From the NCBI RefSeq assembly GCF_003340495.1, contig NZ_QASA01000001.1, positions 2,914,001 to 2,978,000 of the forward strand: 64,000 nucleotides of DNA. Direction: 5' to 3'. Every line of letters begins with the position of its first letter. Position 1 is the stretch's first letter. Below the pieces are notes generated by a model that saw only the letters and a program-made list of their open reading frames with translations, had not been told where the DNA came from and did no database searches. This document shows, piece after piece, positions 25,902-34,938 of the stretch. Made by a program: the position numbers and the translations under genes. This stretch comes from Adhaeribacter pallidiroseus. GTDB lineage: Bacteria > Bacteroidota > Bacteroidia > Cytophagales > Hymenobacteraceae.

Positions 25902-28382
25902 ATGAAAAAGTTATTTACTGCTTTTTTTAAATTTTTGATCATGGTTAACCTGGTTTGCCTGGTGCTGCTTTTAAGGGTGAGCCCTGCTTCCGGATTGCCG
26001 AAAAATTTAAAAATCTCTTCTCTGGAAGTTAATAAAAACAAGGTTTTTAGCTTGGATTCTACTAATGAGTCTCCGGTTGTTCTTCAAAGGCCCGCAAACC
26101 AAACCTTAATGCTCAACACCAGCTTTTACTTTGCGGCCGGCGCGTTTACCGACTCTAATAGCTCCGGCCAGCTTACTTATACCGCGAGCCGAACCGACGG
26201 CACTGCCTTACCGACGTGGTTAAAGTTTAATCGCCGTCACCTGAGTTTCCGGGGCATTGCGCCTGCAACAGCTATTACCGTAAATGTCCGGATTACGGCT
26301 ACGGACCCTCATCAAGCTACGGCAAGTACTACTTTTCGCGTGCGGGTTCAGCCGGCCGAACCCGTTGAAATAACCGGCGAGTTGCGAAAGTGGCACAAAA
26401 TAACGTTTACCTTTGCCGGCCCTTTAACCAGCGAGTTAGATTCTATAAATCCGTTTTTAGATTATCGCTTAAACGTAATTTTTAAAAAAGGGACCCGCCA
26501 GGTAATCGTGCCGGGCTATTATACCGCCGATGGTAAATCTTCCGGCACCGGGGCAAATTATGGCAACAAGTGGCGAGCGCATTTTACCCCCGACGAAACC
26601 GGAGAATGGACCTACCAGGTGTCGTTCCGGACCGGTTCCGAACTAGCGATAAGCACCTTTGCGTACCAAGGCCAGCCGGTTAGTTTTGATAATTTAAGCG
26701 GAAGCTTTACCGTAGAAAACTCCGATAAAACCGGTCGGGATTTCCGGGCGCAGGGTCGTTTGCAATACACCGGTAAACATTACCTGCAATTTGCCGAATC
26801 GAAAAAGTATTTTTTAAAAGGCGGTGCCGGCAGCCCGGAGAATTTTTTAGCTTACCGCGATTTTGATAATACCTACAGCCAGAAATCAACCGCAGATTAC
26901 ACCAAGACCTACGCCGCCCACATCCGCGATTGGAAACCCGGTGACCCGGTTTGGCGGGGTAACAAGGGTAAAGGCATTATTGGGGCCATAAATTATTTGG
27001 CCAGTAAAGGCATGAACTCGGTTTATTTCTTAACGCTAAACGTAAACGGCGACGGCCAAGACGTGTGGCCCTGGATTTCGCCGACGGAAAAGTTGCGCTA
27101 CGATGTTTCTAAACTAGCACAATGGGAAACCGTTTTTTCACACATGGATGAGCTAGGCCTGATGTTGCACGTAATTACGCAGGAACAGGAAAACGACCAA
27201 TTACTGGATGGTGGCAATTTAAAAACCCAACGGAAATTGTATTACCGCGAATTGATAGCCCGCTTTGGCCACCATTTGGGCATCACCTGGAACTTGGGCG
27301 AAGAAAACACTAATACCAATCAACAGCGCAAAGCGTTCAGTTATTATCTCCGGTTCCTTGATCCTTACAAAAGTCCGATTGACGTACACAGTTTTCCAGA
27401 AGCTAAAAACTCGGTTTTCACCCCTTTACTGGGATACAAAAATATGGAAGGCGCCTCGCTCCAAATCGCTAAAATCGCCGAGGCGCACCAACAAACCCAG
27501 AATTGGGTAAATCAATCAGCCAATAGCGGGCGCAACTGGGTCGTAACTTTAGATGAAATTGGTCCTTCTTACCGCGGTGTTTTGCCCGACTCCCAGGATT
27601 ACGCGCACGACCTGGTGCGAAAACAAGCTTTATGGGGACATTTAATGGCCGGGGGTGGCGGCGTAGAATGGTATTTTGGGTACCGCTATGCCCACTCCGA
27701 TTTAACCGCCGAAGATTGGCGCTCCCGCAAACACCTATGGGAATTAACGAACAATGCCCTGTGGTTTTTTAACCAATACCTGCCGTTCTGGGATATGAAA
27801 AGCGCCGATACGTTAACCACCGCAACTACGGATTATTGTTTGGCCGCGGCCAATAACGTTTATGCTATTTATCTACCAACGGGCGGAACCACCGACTTAA
27901 ACGTAGGCAGTAGTTTCGGGAATTATCAGGTACATTGGTTTAATCCCCGCACCCGAAAAGAGTTGCAAAAAGGTTCGGTGTTACAGATTCAGGGCACGGG
28001 TTGGCAATCTATTGGGGTGCCGCCCCAAAACGACGGCCAAGATTGGGTTTGTTTAGTAACCCAAACACCGGTTGATTTTTCGAGAAATGAAACAGGTACT
28101 ACTAATGCTACATTAACCCAAAGCCCCGCAAACAGTTTTTCGCTGGCAGTTTACCCCAACCCTGTGCAGGATTACCTTACTATTCAAACTAACGCCACCC
28201 AAAACTCTCCCCTGGAAATTACCCTGCTGGATGTAACCGGAAAACAGATATTAAATCAAACGGCTTTACCAACGTTGAATAAGCCTACCTTACTAAATAT
28301 CCGTTCCTTAATGCCTGGTGTTTATTTTTTGCGGGTAAAACAAGGAGCCGCTTTTCTGAATCAGAAAATAGTGAAATATTAA
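25902..28382 (+). CDS. T9SS-exported DUF5060/DUF4038-like glycosidase candidate
   Basis: I use the ATG at 25902 (826 residues); a TTG three codons upstream is the only alternative. A signal peptide comes first. Residues about 65-150 form a cadherin-like/putative Ig (He_PIG) domain (RPANQTLMLNTSFYFAAGAF). A DUF5060 domain follows near 155-265 (EITGELRKWHKITFTFAGP). A TIM-barrel-like region spans about 275-640 (GNKGKGIIGAINYLASKGMNSVYFLTLNVNGDG; HLGITWNLGEEN, whose Glu pair could be catalytic; RNWVVTLDEIGPS). The last 80 residues are a type IX secretion sorting domain (LAVYPNPVQDYLTI; GVYFLRVKQGAAFLNQKIVKY). It should be released outside the outer membrane and act on a polysaccharide. A dodecamer copy codes for part of the signal peptide. 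Confidence 0.8.
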   Translation: MKKLFTAFFKFLIMVNLVCLVLLLRVSPASGLPKNLKISSLEVNKNKVFSLDSTNESPVVLQRPANQTLMLNTSFYFAAGAFTDSNSSGQLTYTASRTDGTALPTWLKFNRRHLSFRGIAPATAITVNVRITATDPHQATASTTFRVRVQPAEPVEITGELRKWHKITFTFAGPLTSELDSINPFLDYRLNVIFKKGTRQVIVPGYYTADGKSSGTGANYGNKWRAHFTPDETGEWTYQVSFRTGSELAISTFAYQGQPVSFDNLSGSFTVENSDKTGRDFRAQGRLQYTGKHYLQFAESKKYFLKGGAGSPENFLAYRDFDNTYSQKSTADYTKTYAAHIRDWKPGDPVWRGNKGKGIIGAINYLASKGMNSVYFLTLNVNGDGQDVWPWISPTEKLRYDVSKLAQWETVFSHMDELGLMLHVITQEQENDQLLDGGNLKTQRKLYYRELIARFGHHLGITWNLGEENTNTNQQRKAFSYYLRFLDPYKSPIDVHSFPEAKNSVFTPLLGYKNMEGASLQIAKIAEAHQQTQNWVNQSANSGRNWVVTLDEIGPSYRGVLPDSQDYAHDLVRKQALWGHLMAGGGGVEWYFGYRYAHSDLTAEDWRSRKHLWELTNNALWFFNQYLPFWDMKSADTLTTATTDYCLAAANNVYAIYLPTGGTTDLNVGSSFGNYQVHWFNPRTRKELQKGSVLQIQGTGWQSIGVPPQNDGQDWVCLVTQTPVDFSRNETGTTNATLTQSPANSFSLAVYPNPVQDYLTIQTNATQNSPLEITLLDVTGKQILNQTALPTLNKPTLLNIRSLMPGVYFLRVKQGAAFLNQKIVKY

Positions 28383-28591
28383 CCAGCCTACACCTGTTTT
28401 TTTAAATTTTTCGGCAGCGATGCTTTGGTGATGAAGAGTTGTGCGGAGATAAAGCCCAGTTCGTACCGGTTACTGCCTGTAATTAGGTTTATTCTGGGGT
28501 TTAAAATTTAAAATTAGGCGCGAATGAATCTTTATTACTAATTTATAGCCCGCTTCTGAGCTAAGATTTACTCCGTGATTAAAAGCCTACT

Positions 28592-29878
28592 ATGACGAAC
28601 TCCAGAACAGGAAATTACCGCTGGGTGGTATGCGCCCTTTTATTCTTTGCCACTACTATTAATTACATCGACCGGCAAGTTATTGGTTTGCTTAAACCTA
28701 CCCTGGAAAAAGCGTTCAGCTGGACCGAATCGGATTACGGCAATATTGTAATGGTTTTTGCGTCTTGTTATGCCTTGGGCTACATAATCTTTGGCAATTT
28801 TATAGACAAAATTGGTACTAAACTCGGCTACACCATTTCTATCATTATCTGGAGCGTGGCGGCCATGTTGCACGCTTTGGTAAAAAGCACCTTTGGTTTT
28901 AGCGTAGTACGCGGCTTATTAGGTTTAGGCGAAGCGGGTAACTTCCCGGCGGCCGTAAAAGCCGTAGCCGAATGGTTTCCGAAAAAAGAACGCGCCCTGG
29001 CTACGGGTATTTTTAACTCTGGCACCAGCATTGGCGCAGTGGTAGCACCTATTCTGGTACCCTGGATTCTAGGAGCATACGGCTGGCAGGAAGCTTTTTT
29101 AATTACCGGCGCCATTGGCTTTATCTGGCTAATATTCTGGTGGATCTTTTACGAAATACCTTCCCGGCACAAAAAAATCACACCCGAGGAGTTTACCTAC
29201 ATCCACAGCGATAACGAGGCGGCACCTGCCGAAAATTCGAACCCAATAAAATGGAGCCGCTTGCTGGGCCTTAAACAAACCTGGGTATTTATTCTGGGCA
29301 AAGTGCTCACCGATCCGGTTTGGTGGTTTTTTCTGTTTTGGTTGCCTTCTTATTTTGCTACTACTTTTAATCTGGACTTAAAAAAGCCCAGCTTGCATTT
29401 AGCTATTGTGTATACCGCTACAACATTTGGCAGCATCGGCGGCGGTTATTTATCTTCTTACTTAATTAAACGCGGTTGGCCGGTCTTAAAAGCCCGCAAA
29501 GCAACTTTACTCCTCGTGGCTTTTGCGGTGTTACCGATTATTGGGGCCCGCTACGCGCCTAATATTTGGGTGGCCGTAGGCATTATTAGTCTGGCCGCGG
29601 CCGCGCACCAGGCCTGGAGCGCCAATATTTTTACCATTGTATCGGATATTGTACCCAAAAAAGCGGTGAGCTCGGTGGTGGGTATTGGCGGCATGGCGGG
29701 GTCAATCGCTTCCGCGTTATTTCCGTTGTTAGTAGGTTCGCTCCTGGATTCGTATAAAGCCGTGGGTAACATTAGTGCGGGCTATAATATTCTGTTTATT
29801 ATTTGCGGTTTGGCTTACTTTGTCGCCTGGTTTATTGTTCATTATCTGACTTCCCGCCTGAAACCGGTAGATTTGTAA
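28592..29878 (+). CDS. MFS transporter, ACS/hexuronate-type
   Basis: The 428-residue protein has twelve membrane spans. The first span carries NYIDRQVIGLLKPTLEKAF, the typical start of the anion:cation symporter family (ExuT-like), and loop 4 carries GLGEAGNFPAAVKAVAEWFPKKERA, also a family hallmark. It likely imports a sugar acid by proton symport. It precedes the cytochrome c dehydrogenase gene by 152 bp on the same strand; the same pairing recurs at 38-44 kb, supporting a role in uptake or exchange of the dehydrogenase substrate or product. Confidence 0.85.
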   Translation: MTNSRTGNYRWVVCALLFFATTINYIDRQVIGLLKPTLEKAFSWTESDYGNIVMVFASCYALGYIIFGNFIDKIGTKLGYTISIIIWSVAAMLHALVKSTFGFSVVRGLLGLGEAGNFPAAVKAVAEWFPKKERALATGIFNSGTSIGAVVAPILVPWILGAYGWQEAFLITGAIGFIWLIFWWIFYEIPSRHKKITPEEFTYIHSDNEAAPAENSNPIKWSRLLGLKQTWVFILGKVLTDPVWWFFLFWLPSYFATTFNLDLKKPSLHLAIVYTATTFGSIGGGYLSSYLIKRGWPVLKARKATLLLVAFAVLPIIGARYAPNIWVAVGIISLAAAAHQAWSANIFTIVSDIVPKKAVSSVVGIGGMAGSIASALFPLLVGSLLDSYKAVGNISAGYNILFIICGLAYFVAWFIVHYLTSRLKPVDL

Positions 29879-30030
29879 TTTGCTGGTGGCAAACCTTGGC
29901 CCGGAACTAACTGTACTGGATAACAGTTAAATAATTGTAAATTAATTTATTAGCGCGTAGCTAAACATTTTTTTAAATTTTTACCCGGTTTAACCGTGCA
30001 CTGCGCTTAAACCTGAAGTCCGAGATTAGT

Positions 30031-32346
30031 ATGATTAAATTTAAGCCGTTTCTTTTAGTTTTTCTTACTTGTTTTTTAGTTTACTGCCACACCAACAAGC
30101 CGCTTCAGGTAACGGGTACCGCCGCTCCGGTTGCCAATCCCCTACTCGAAACCGAAAAAGTAGATTTAAGTGCTTCCCCTGTTTTACCGGCCCAAGAAGC
30201 CATTAGTAAAATGCAGGTAGAACCCGGTTTTGAAGTAAAGTTAGTGGCGGCCGAACCTTTAGTAAGTACCCCGGTAGCCGTTACTTTTGATAATAAAGCG
30301 CGCCTGTGGGTAGTAGAAATGGACAACTACATGCCCGATACTATAGGTACCGGTGAAGACATTCCTACCGGGAAGATTGTGATTCTGGAAGACACCGACA
30401 ATGATGGCATCGCCAATACGCGTCAGGTTTTTCTGGATTCGCTGGTGTTGCCCCGGGCCATTTGCCTCATTGAAAACGGCATTCTGGTGGCCGAACCGCC
30501 GAGCTTATATTATTACGAAATTAAAAACAGTAAACCCGGTAAAAAAACCCTGGTGGATGCTGCATACGCCGAAGGCGGTAACGTAGAACACCAACCTAAT
30601 GGTTTATACCGGGCTTTAGATAACTGGATTTATAACGCTAAATTGAGTAAACGCTACCGCAAAAACGGCAGTAACTGGCTGGTGGAACGCACGCATTTCC
30701 GGGGGCAATGGGGCATTAGCCAGGATAATTATGGCCGCTTGTATTACAACACCAACTCCGAAAATTTACTCGGCGACTATTTTTCGCCGGGTTTGGGCGC
30801 TACTAATAAAAACCAACGACGTGTGGCCGGGTATGTGCAAAAAGTGGTGGCCGATAATAAAGTATATCCGAGCCGGCCTACTCCCGGGGTAAACCGGGGC
30901 TACATGAAAGGTGTTTTAAATGCCGATCAGCGTTTAGTAGATTTTACCGCGGCTTGCGGGCCTTTGGTTTACCGCGGTGACTTGTTTGATGAAACATATG
31001 CCTCCAATGTTTTTGTGGCCGAACCTTCGGCTAATTTAATCAAAAGAAACATCATCAAAGATCAGGAATTGATTAGTACCGGAAAACAGGCTTATCCAGG
31101 ACGAGAATTTTTAAGCAGCACCGACGAACGTTTCCGGCCGGTAAACTTGTATGATGGTCCGGATGGCGCCATGTACGTGGTGGATATGTACCGCGGCATC
31201 ATTCAGCACAAAACTTACCTGACCACTTACCTGAAAAAAGAAATCGGAAAACGGGAGTTAACTCAACCTTTAAACTGCGGCCGGATTTACAAAATTGTAC
31301 CGACTGGCAAAAATGCAAAAGCAGTAACTTTACCGGATGATGCGGCCCAACTCGTAACTTTACTGGGTCACCGCAACGGTTGGGTACGCGATAAAGCCCA
31401 GCAAATGCTGATTGACGGAAAATACACCTCGGCCGTTCCGGCTTTAAAGCAAGCTTTAAAGGATAAAAACAATCCCTTATTAGTAATGCATGCCCTCTGG
31501 ACCCTGGAAGGTTTAGGCAGTTTGCAAACGAATGAGGTAACCACTTTATTAAAGCAACCTACCTGGCAAATGCGTACGCAGGCCTTAAGCGTTTTGCCTT
31601 CGGTTTTAACTAAAACTTCTTATAAGAGTTATTTGCCCGTATTGCAGCAATTAGTGGCCAGCAAAGATTCTTTAGCGGCTCCTTACGTAGCTTTCCTGTT
31701 ACCTACTTTGCAGCCTCTGGACCAGAAAGCTACTAAAAATTTACGGCAGCAATTAGTTAAAAATTTCTCCAACAACCCTTACGTAACCGATGCCATTATC
31801 AGCACCTTGCAGGACCACGAAGAAACGTTTCAGAAAGAATTGCTGGCCTTGGCCCCTGATAGCAGTTTAGTCATTAACCAGCACTTGCAGGGAGTAATTG
31901 CCAATATTAAAAGCGCCCGCGCCAACAAAGATCCAAAGGTGTTATTGAAAGAATTTCCGAAAGGAGCCGCTATGTTTGCCACCAGCTGCCAAACCTGCCA
32001 CGGCCCCGATGGCAACGGTGTTGCTGGTTTAGCGCCGCCTTTAAATGGCTCGGAGTGGGTAACCGGCGATAAGAACAAGCTAATTTCGATTGTGTTGTTT
32101 GGCTTAACCGGCCCGGTACAAGTAAAAGGCCATTTGTACAAAGCGCCCGAAATTAACGGCGACATGCCCGGCATTGGCTACGACAAAGATTTGCCCAACG
32201 AAGACGTGGCCCAGGTACTCAGCTTTATCCGGCGGTCCTGGCAAAACAACGCCGATAAGGTTAGCGCCGAAGAAGTAGGCAAAGTACGCCAGGAACTGAA
32301 AACCCGCCAGAAAGCCTTTACCACCGAAGAATTAAGTAAATTATAA
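30031..32346 (+). CDS. Lipoprotein dehydrogenase with fused cytochrome c (TIGR02604 type), copy 1
   Basis: The 771-residue protein starts with a lipoprotein-like leader (Cys at residue 19, LVYC). The N-terminal two thirds form the putative membrane-bound dehydrogenase beta-propeller (FEVKLVAAEPLVSTPVAVTFDNKARLWVVEMDNYMPD near residue 68; GPDGAMYVVDMYRGIIQHKTY near 382). HEAT-like helices follow (about 440-620). A single cytochrome c domain ends the protein, with heme motif CQTCH at residues 653-657 and distal Met in MPGIGYD or nearby. It most likely oxidises a sugar or alcohol in the periplasm and passes electrons to the respiratory chain through the heme. The 855-residue protein at 41787 is a paralogue. 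No cofactor-specific motif (PQQ) can be proven. Confidence 0.85.
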   Translation: MIKFKPFLLVFLTCFLVYCHTNKPLQVTGTAAPVANPLLETEKVDLSASPVLPAQEAISKMQVEPGFEVKLVAAEPLVSTPVAVTFDNKARLWVVEMDNYMPDTIGTGEDIPTGKIVILEDTDNDGIANTRQVFLDSLVLPRAICLIENGILVAEPPSLYYYEIKNSKPGKKTLVDAAYAEGGNVEHQPNGLYRALDNWIYNAKLSKRYRKNGSNWLVERTHFRGQWGISQDNYGRLYYNTNSENLLGDYFSPGLGATNKNQRRVAGYVQKVVADNKVYPSRPTPGVNRGYMKGVLNADQRLVDFTAACGPLVYRGDLFDETYASNVFVAEPSANLIKRNIIKDQELISTGKQAYPGREFLSSTDERFRPVNLYDGPDGAMYVVDMYRGIIQHKTYLTTYLKKEIGKRELTQPLNCGRIYKIVPTGKNAKAVTLPDDAAQLVTLLGHRNGWVRDKAQQMLIDGKYTSAVPALKQALKDKNNPLLVMHALWTLEGLGSLQTNEVTTLLKQPTWQMRTQALSVLPSVLTKTSYKSYLPVLQQLVASKDSLAAPYVAFLLPTLQPLDQKATKNLRQQLVKNFSNNPYVTDAIISTLQDHEETFQKELLALAPDSSLVINQHLQGVIANIKSARANKDPKVLLKEFPKGAAMFATSCQTCHGPDGNGVAGLAPPLNGSEWVTGDKNKLISIVLFGLTGPVQVKGHLYKAPEINGDMPGIGYDKDLPNEDVAQVLSFIRRSWQNNADKVSAEEVGKVRQELKTRQKAFTTEELSKL

Positions 32347-33278
32347 TGGTATGCAAGCGGAGCCTAGCCCGGAAATAACGTTCCTCTTAAAACCAAGCCC
32401 AAAAACTAATGCGAGCTTGCCTCTTAAAAAAACATCCGAATAGTAGCGAACCTGCTAGAGCTTACCTTCCGGATTTACCTTCCTTTGTTGAATCTGAAAA
32501 TAATAATAACTTAAATCAATCCTGCTTTACTCGTATTTAATCTAAACTGCTGTGATTCTTCCCCTAAATGAAAAAATAGCAATAATCTTAAAAATAAGCA
32601 TTGAAACGGTTTTTAGTCCTAAAAAAAGCTTTTTGGAGCGCAATATTATATTGAGCCTGTTGCGTGTTTTAGTATTTAATTTTAAAAATAAACTAACCCG
32701 AGAAAGCTAAAAGGGAAGGACCAGTTGAAGCTCTGTTTTGATATTTAAGTAGATGAGCAAAGTTTTAAAAATTTAACGGGCATACGCTTGTTCCATAACC
32801 TTTCTTTTTTTAAATAATTCGCTCTAAGGATTAACATAATCCTGGTTAGTTGCCCCATCTTAAATATTTACGCCTTATCGGACTGAAAACTTCGTCGATT
32901 CTTCCTTTTTAATTCTGCTTAGCCGTGTAATAAACGGCTATAAACGCTTTTTTATGCGTCTATGTCTCTTGGAAAATTAGTTTTAGCCCATTTAGGTTAT
33001 CTGTTTTTAAATTAAACAACTGGCCAAAAACAAAGAAAAGCGAAATAAAAGGCAACGTTAAAACTTAAAGATAATTTGTTTCGGTAAAAGTGTATTTTAA
33101 AAGAACTACTATTCATAAAATGTTGGGCATATTTTCTATATATTACTTCTAGTATAAAACAAGTAGCTTCAACCCGTTTAAAAGCCATTACAAGCCTAAT
33201 GAAAGCAAGTGTGTTTACTCCGCACATTATGCAGATAACCGGAACTACTCCGTATATCCGTAGTTACCTGCAATTTAA
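32347..33278. other. Long AT-rich gene-free spacer at the edge of the AT-rich island
   Basis: More than 900 bp without a convincing gene. A 71-codon minus-strand frame at 33012-33227 is low in coding quality. An imperfect palindrome (AACTAC 33242-33247 with GTAGTT 33259-33264) lies just before the gene at 33279 and could be an operator. A decayed gene cannot be excluded. Confidence 0.4.
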
Positions 33279-33977
33279 ATGAAGAACAGGAAAGCCACAT
33301 ATTTAATTTCAGGCCTAATTTATTTCATAGCTATATGTTCAATTTCTCCATTGCTAGGAAAGAAAGATCAGGTTGATTGGTTTGGTACATCAATTTATCA
33401 GGTGCTTTTACTAATTGGTTGGATTTCCTTTTTCCTAATTTTTCTTTTCATAGGCTTTATTTTAAATAAAAGCAGATGGAAAACTTCTTGGAGTAAAATA
33501 CTTTCAGTATTTAAGATTTCTATTTTGGGAACAATTCTCATTGTTGGATTAGGGAGTATAAATTACTCAATTGATTTCAATAATTGGCAAGAAAAATCAA
33601 TGGCTGAAAGAGAGGAATTTGAGAAAGGAGAAGAATTAAAATTTATTTCTACAGTTGATAGTTTACGAAGTATTATTGATTCTGATTCATCTAATTCAAA
33701 TGCTTTTTTTGTATTAGGATTAACATATAGACATAATGGTGAATGGGAACGTTCAGTTAAAAATTATAAGAAAGCAATCGAAGTTGACTCAACAAAAAGT
33801 AAATATCATTCAGAATTAGCATATAGTCTTAGTATTTTAGAAAGATTTGAAGAAGCAATCAAGCATTATGAAATAGCCTATTCATTGGACACAACACGCA
33901 AATGGATACAATCAGATATTGACAGGTGTAAAAAAATGAAAGAAAAAAAGCAGGTAACACAAGCTAAAAATCATTAA
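33279..33977 (+). CDS. Membrane-anchored TPR protein
   Basis: The 232-residue protein has three hydrophobic segments in its first 105 residues (TYLISGLIYFIAICSIS; IYQVLLLIGWISFFLIFLFIGFIL; ISILGTILIVGLGSI), then two to three tetratricopeptide units (SNAFFVLGLTYRHNGEWERSVKNYKKAIEVD; SKYHSELAYSLSILERFEEAIKHYEIAYSLD) and a basic tail. TPR units on the end of a membrane anchor usually mediate protein contacts. Codon use is strongly AT-biased (AAT, GAA, TTA, ATA), unlike flanking genes, which suggests recent acquisition. It is followed after 43 bp by another AT-rich gene. Confidence 0.75.
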   Translation: MKNRKATYLISGLIYFIAICSISPLLGKKDQVDWFGTSIYQVLLLIGWISFFLIFLFIGFILNKSRWKTSWSKILSVFKISILGTILIVGLGSINYSIDFNNWQEKSMAEREEFEKGEELKFISTVDSLRSIIDSDSSNSNAFFVLGLTYRHNGEWERSVKNYKKAIEVDSTKSKYHSELAYSLSILERFEEAIKHYEIAYSLDTTRKWIQSDIDRCKKMKEKKQVTQAKNH

Positions 33978-33992
33978 AACGCTTTTTAGCCC

Positions 33993-34002
33993 AACCGTTA
34001 GC
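33993..34002 (+). repeat. AACCGTTAGC decamer between the two AT-rich genes
   Basis: The same ten bases occur at 21914-21923 after the RibD-like gene. Here they lie 19 bp before the ATG at 34021. The position between small unrelated genes recalls cassette junctions, but this is only suggestive. Confidence 0.3.
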
Positions 34003-34020
34003 TGAAATAGTATCTTTAGA

Positions 34021-34635
34021 ATGAAAAATCTATTTTTAAAGATTGAAAAAGCAAGAACATCTGATTATTTAGATATTTTAATTGAATCATATCCAAAGGT
34101 TTTTTCAGTGGTGAAGGACTTTGAATTAAAATACCCACGACTTCCCTTCAATTTCACTCTAAATGATCTACAAAAATTGAAGAGTAAAGGAATTATAACA
34201 GATGAGAATCTTTTGGATCTGCAGGTTGATTTACAGTTTACTGAACTTAAGCGATTACTTCTTGCTGTCTTATGGAAAAATGGCCACATTACTCGAATAC
34301 AATCTGTTTTGGATGGTATTGGAGGCACAATAAAGTCAAAAACTGATTATGGGGTTATTTTTCGCCAGTTTGGAAAAAGCTTGGCTGAACCAAATGAACC
34401 TATTGTTGATCAGCATGTCCTTCGAGCATATTGTGAATACGGAAATTTAAAAGATGTTATTGGTAGAAATAAAGTACCACGTAAATCTGTTTTCAAATCC
34501 TCGGATCAATCATTAATTGATAGTTATAGAAAGTGGCTAGCCAATATTCTTGCAAATGTTAAACCTGAAGAAAGGAATTCTTTTAAGTACAAGATTGATA
34601 AGATCATGTTTGCAATTGGAAAGCTGCTCGATTGA
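34021..34635 (+). CDS. Orphan AT-rich hypothetical protein
   Basis: The 204-residue soluble protein is mostly helical by composition and has no signal or membrane segment. The central part reads YGVIFRQFGKSLAEPN and PIVDQHVLRAYCEYG, followed by a basic linker and a Lys-rich C-terminus. The PIVDQHVLRA pattern faintly recalls helix-hairpin-helix DNA glycosylase-type proteins; I treat this as a weak impression. Base composition is unlike the chromosome average, and it forms an island with the TPR gene before it. An imperfect hairpin (TCAGCCA 34647-34653, TGGCTGA 34671-34677) follows its stop. Confidence 0.7.
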   Translation: MKNLFLKIEKARTSDYLDILIESYPKVFSVVKDFELKYPRLPFNFTLNDLQKLKSKGIITDENLLDLQVDLQFTELKRLLLAVLWKNGHITRIQSVLDGIGGTIKSKTDYGVIFRQFGKSLAEPNEPIVDQHVLRAYCEYGNLKDVIGRNKVPRKSVFKSSDQSLIDSYRKWLANILANVKPEERNSFKYKIDKIMFAIGKLLD

Positions 34636-34938
34636 TAACCCGCACTTCAGCCAATAATGGCTTGGCAATATGGCTGATTGTCTGCTTTTAGATAAAGAGA
34701 TTTTGGTTCAGGAATATTTCAACTTTAATCAAGCTGTGCAGTTAATATTCCGCCACATCACTAAATCTAAACGTTGGATACAATTTTAAAAATGAAATAT
34801 TTGTTTTATATTCTTAATAATAACCATTTGCCTATAACAGCAGATTCAACTAAAACAAAGATAGATTTGGCTACAGATATTTTTTAATTGCTCCGGACAT
34901 TTGTAAAGCAATGCCGCAACAATTAAAAAATTAAAAAA
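34636..34938. other. Spacer with imperfect hairpin and a doubtful micro-ORF
   Basis: It begins with a hairpin at 34647-34677 (TCAGCCA/TGGCTGA, alternative GCCAA/TTGGC). An ATG frame of 39 codons at 34670-34789 overlaps the hairpin and is not convincing as a gene. The end, before 34939, is A-rich and serves as the leader of the NmrA-type gene. Confidence 0.35.

Noticed and set aside
33012-33227. 71-codon minus-strand ORF in the long spacer
   Set aside because: Residues look random for this genome (many Phe, Cys and Tyr in no pattern), no start signal, no neighbour in the same direction.
34670-34789. 39-codon micro-ORF after the AT-rich gene
   Set aside because: The start lies inside a hairpin arm, no RBS is visible and no similar peptide is known to me.
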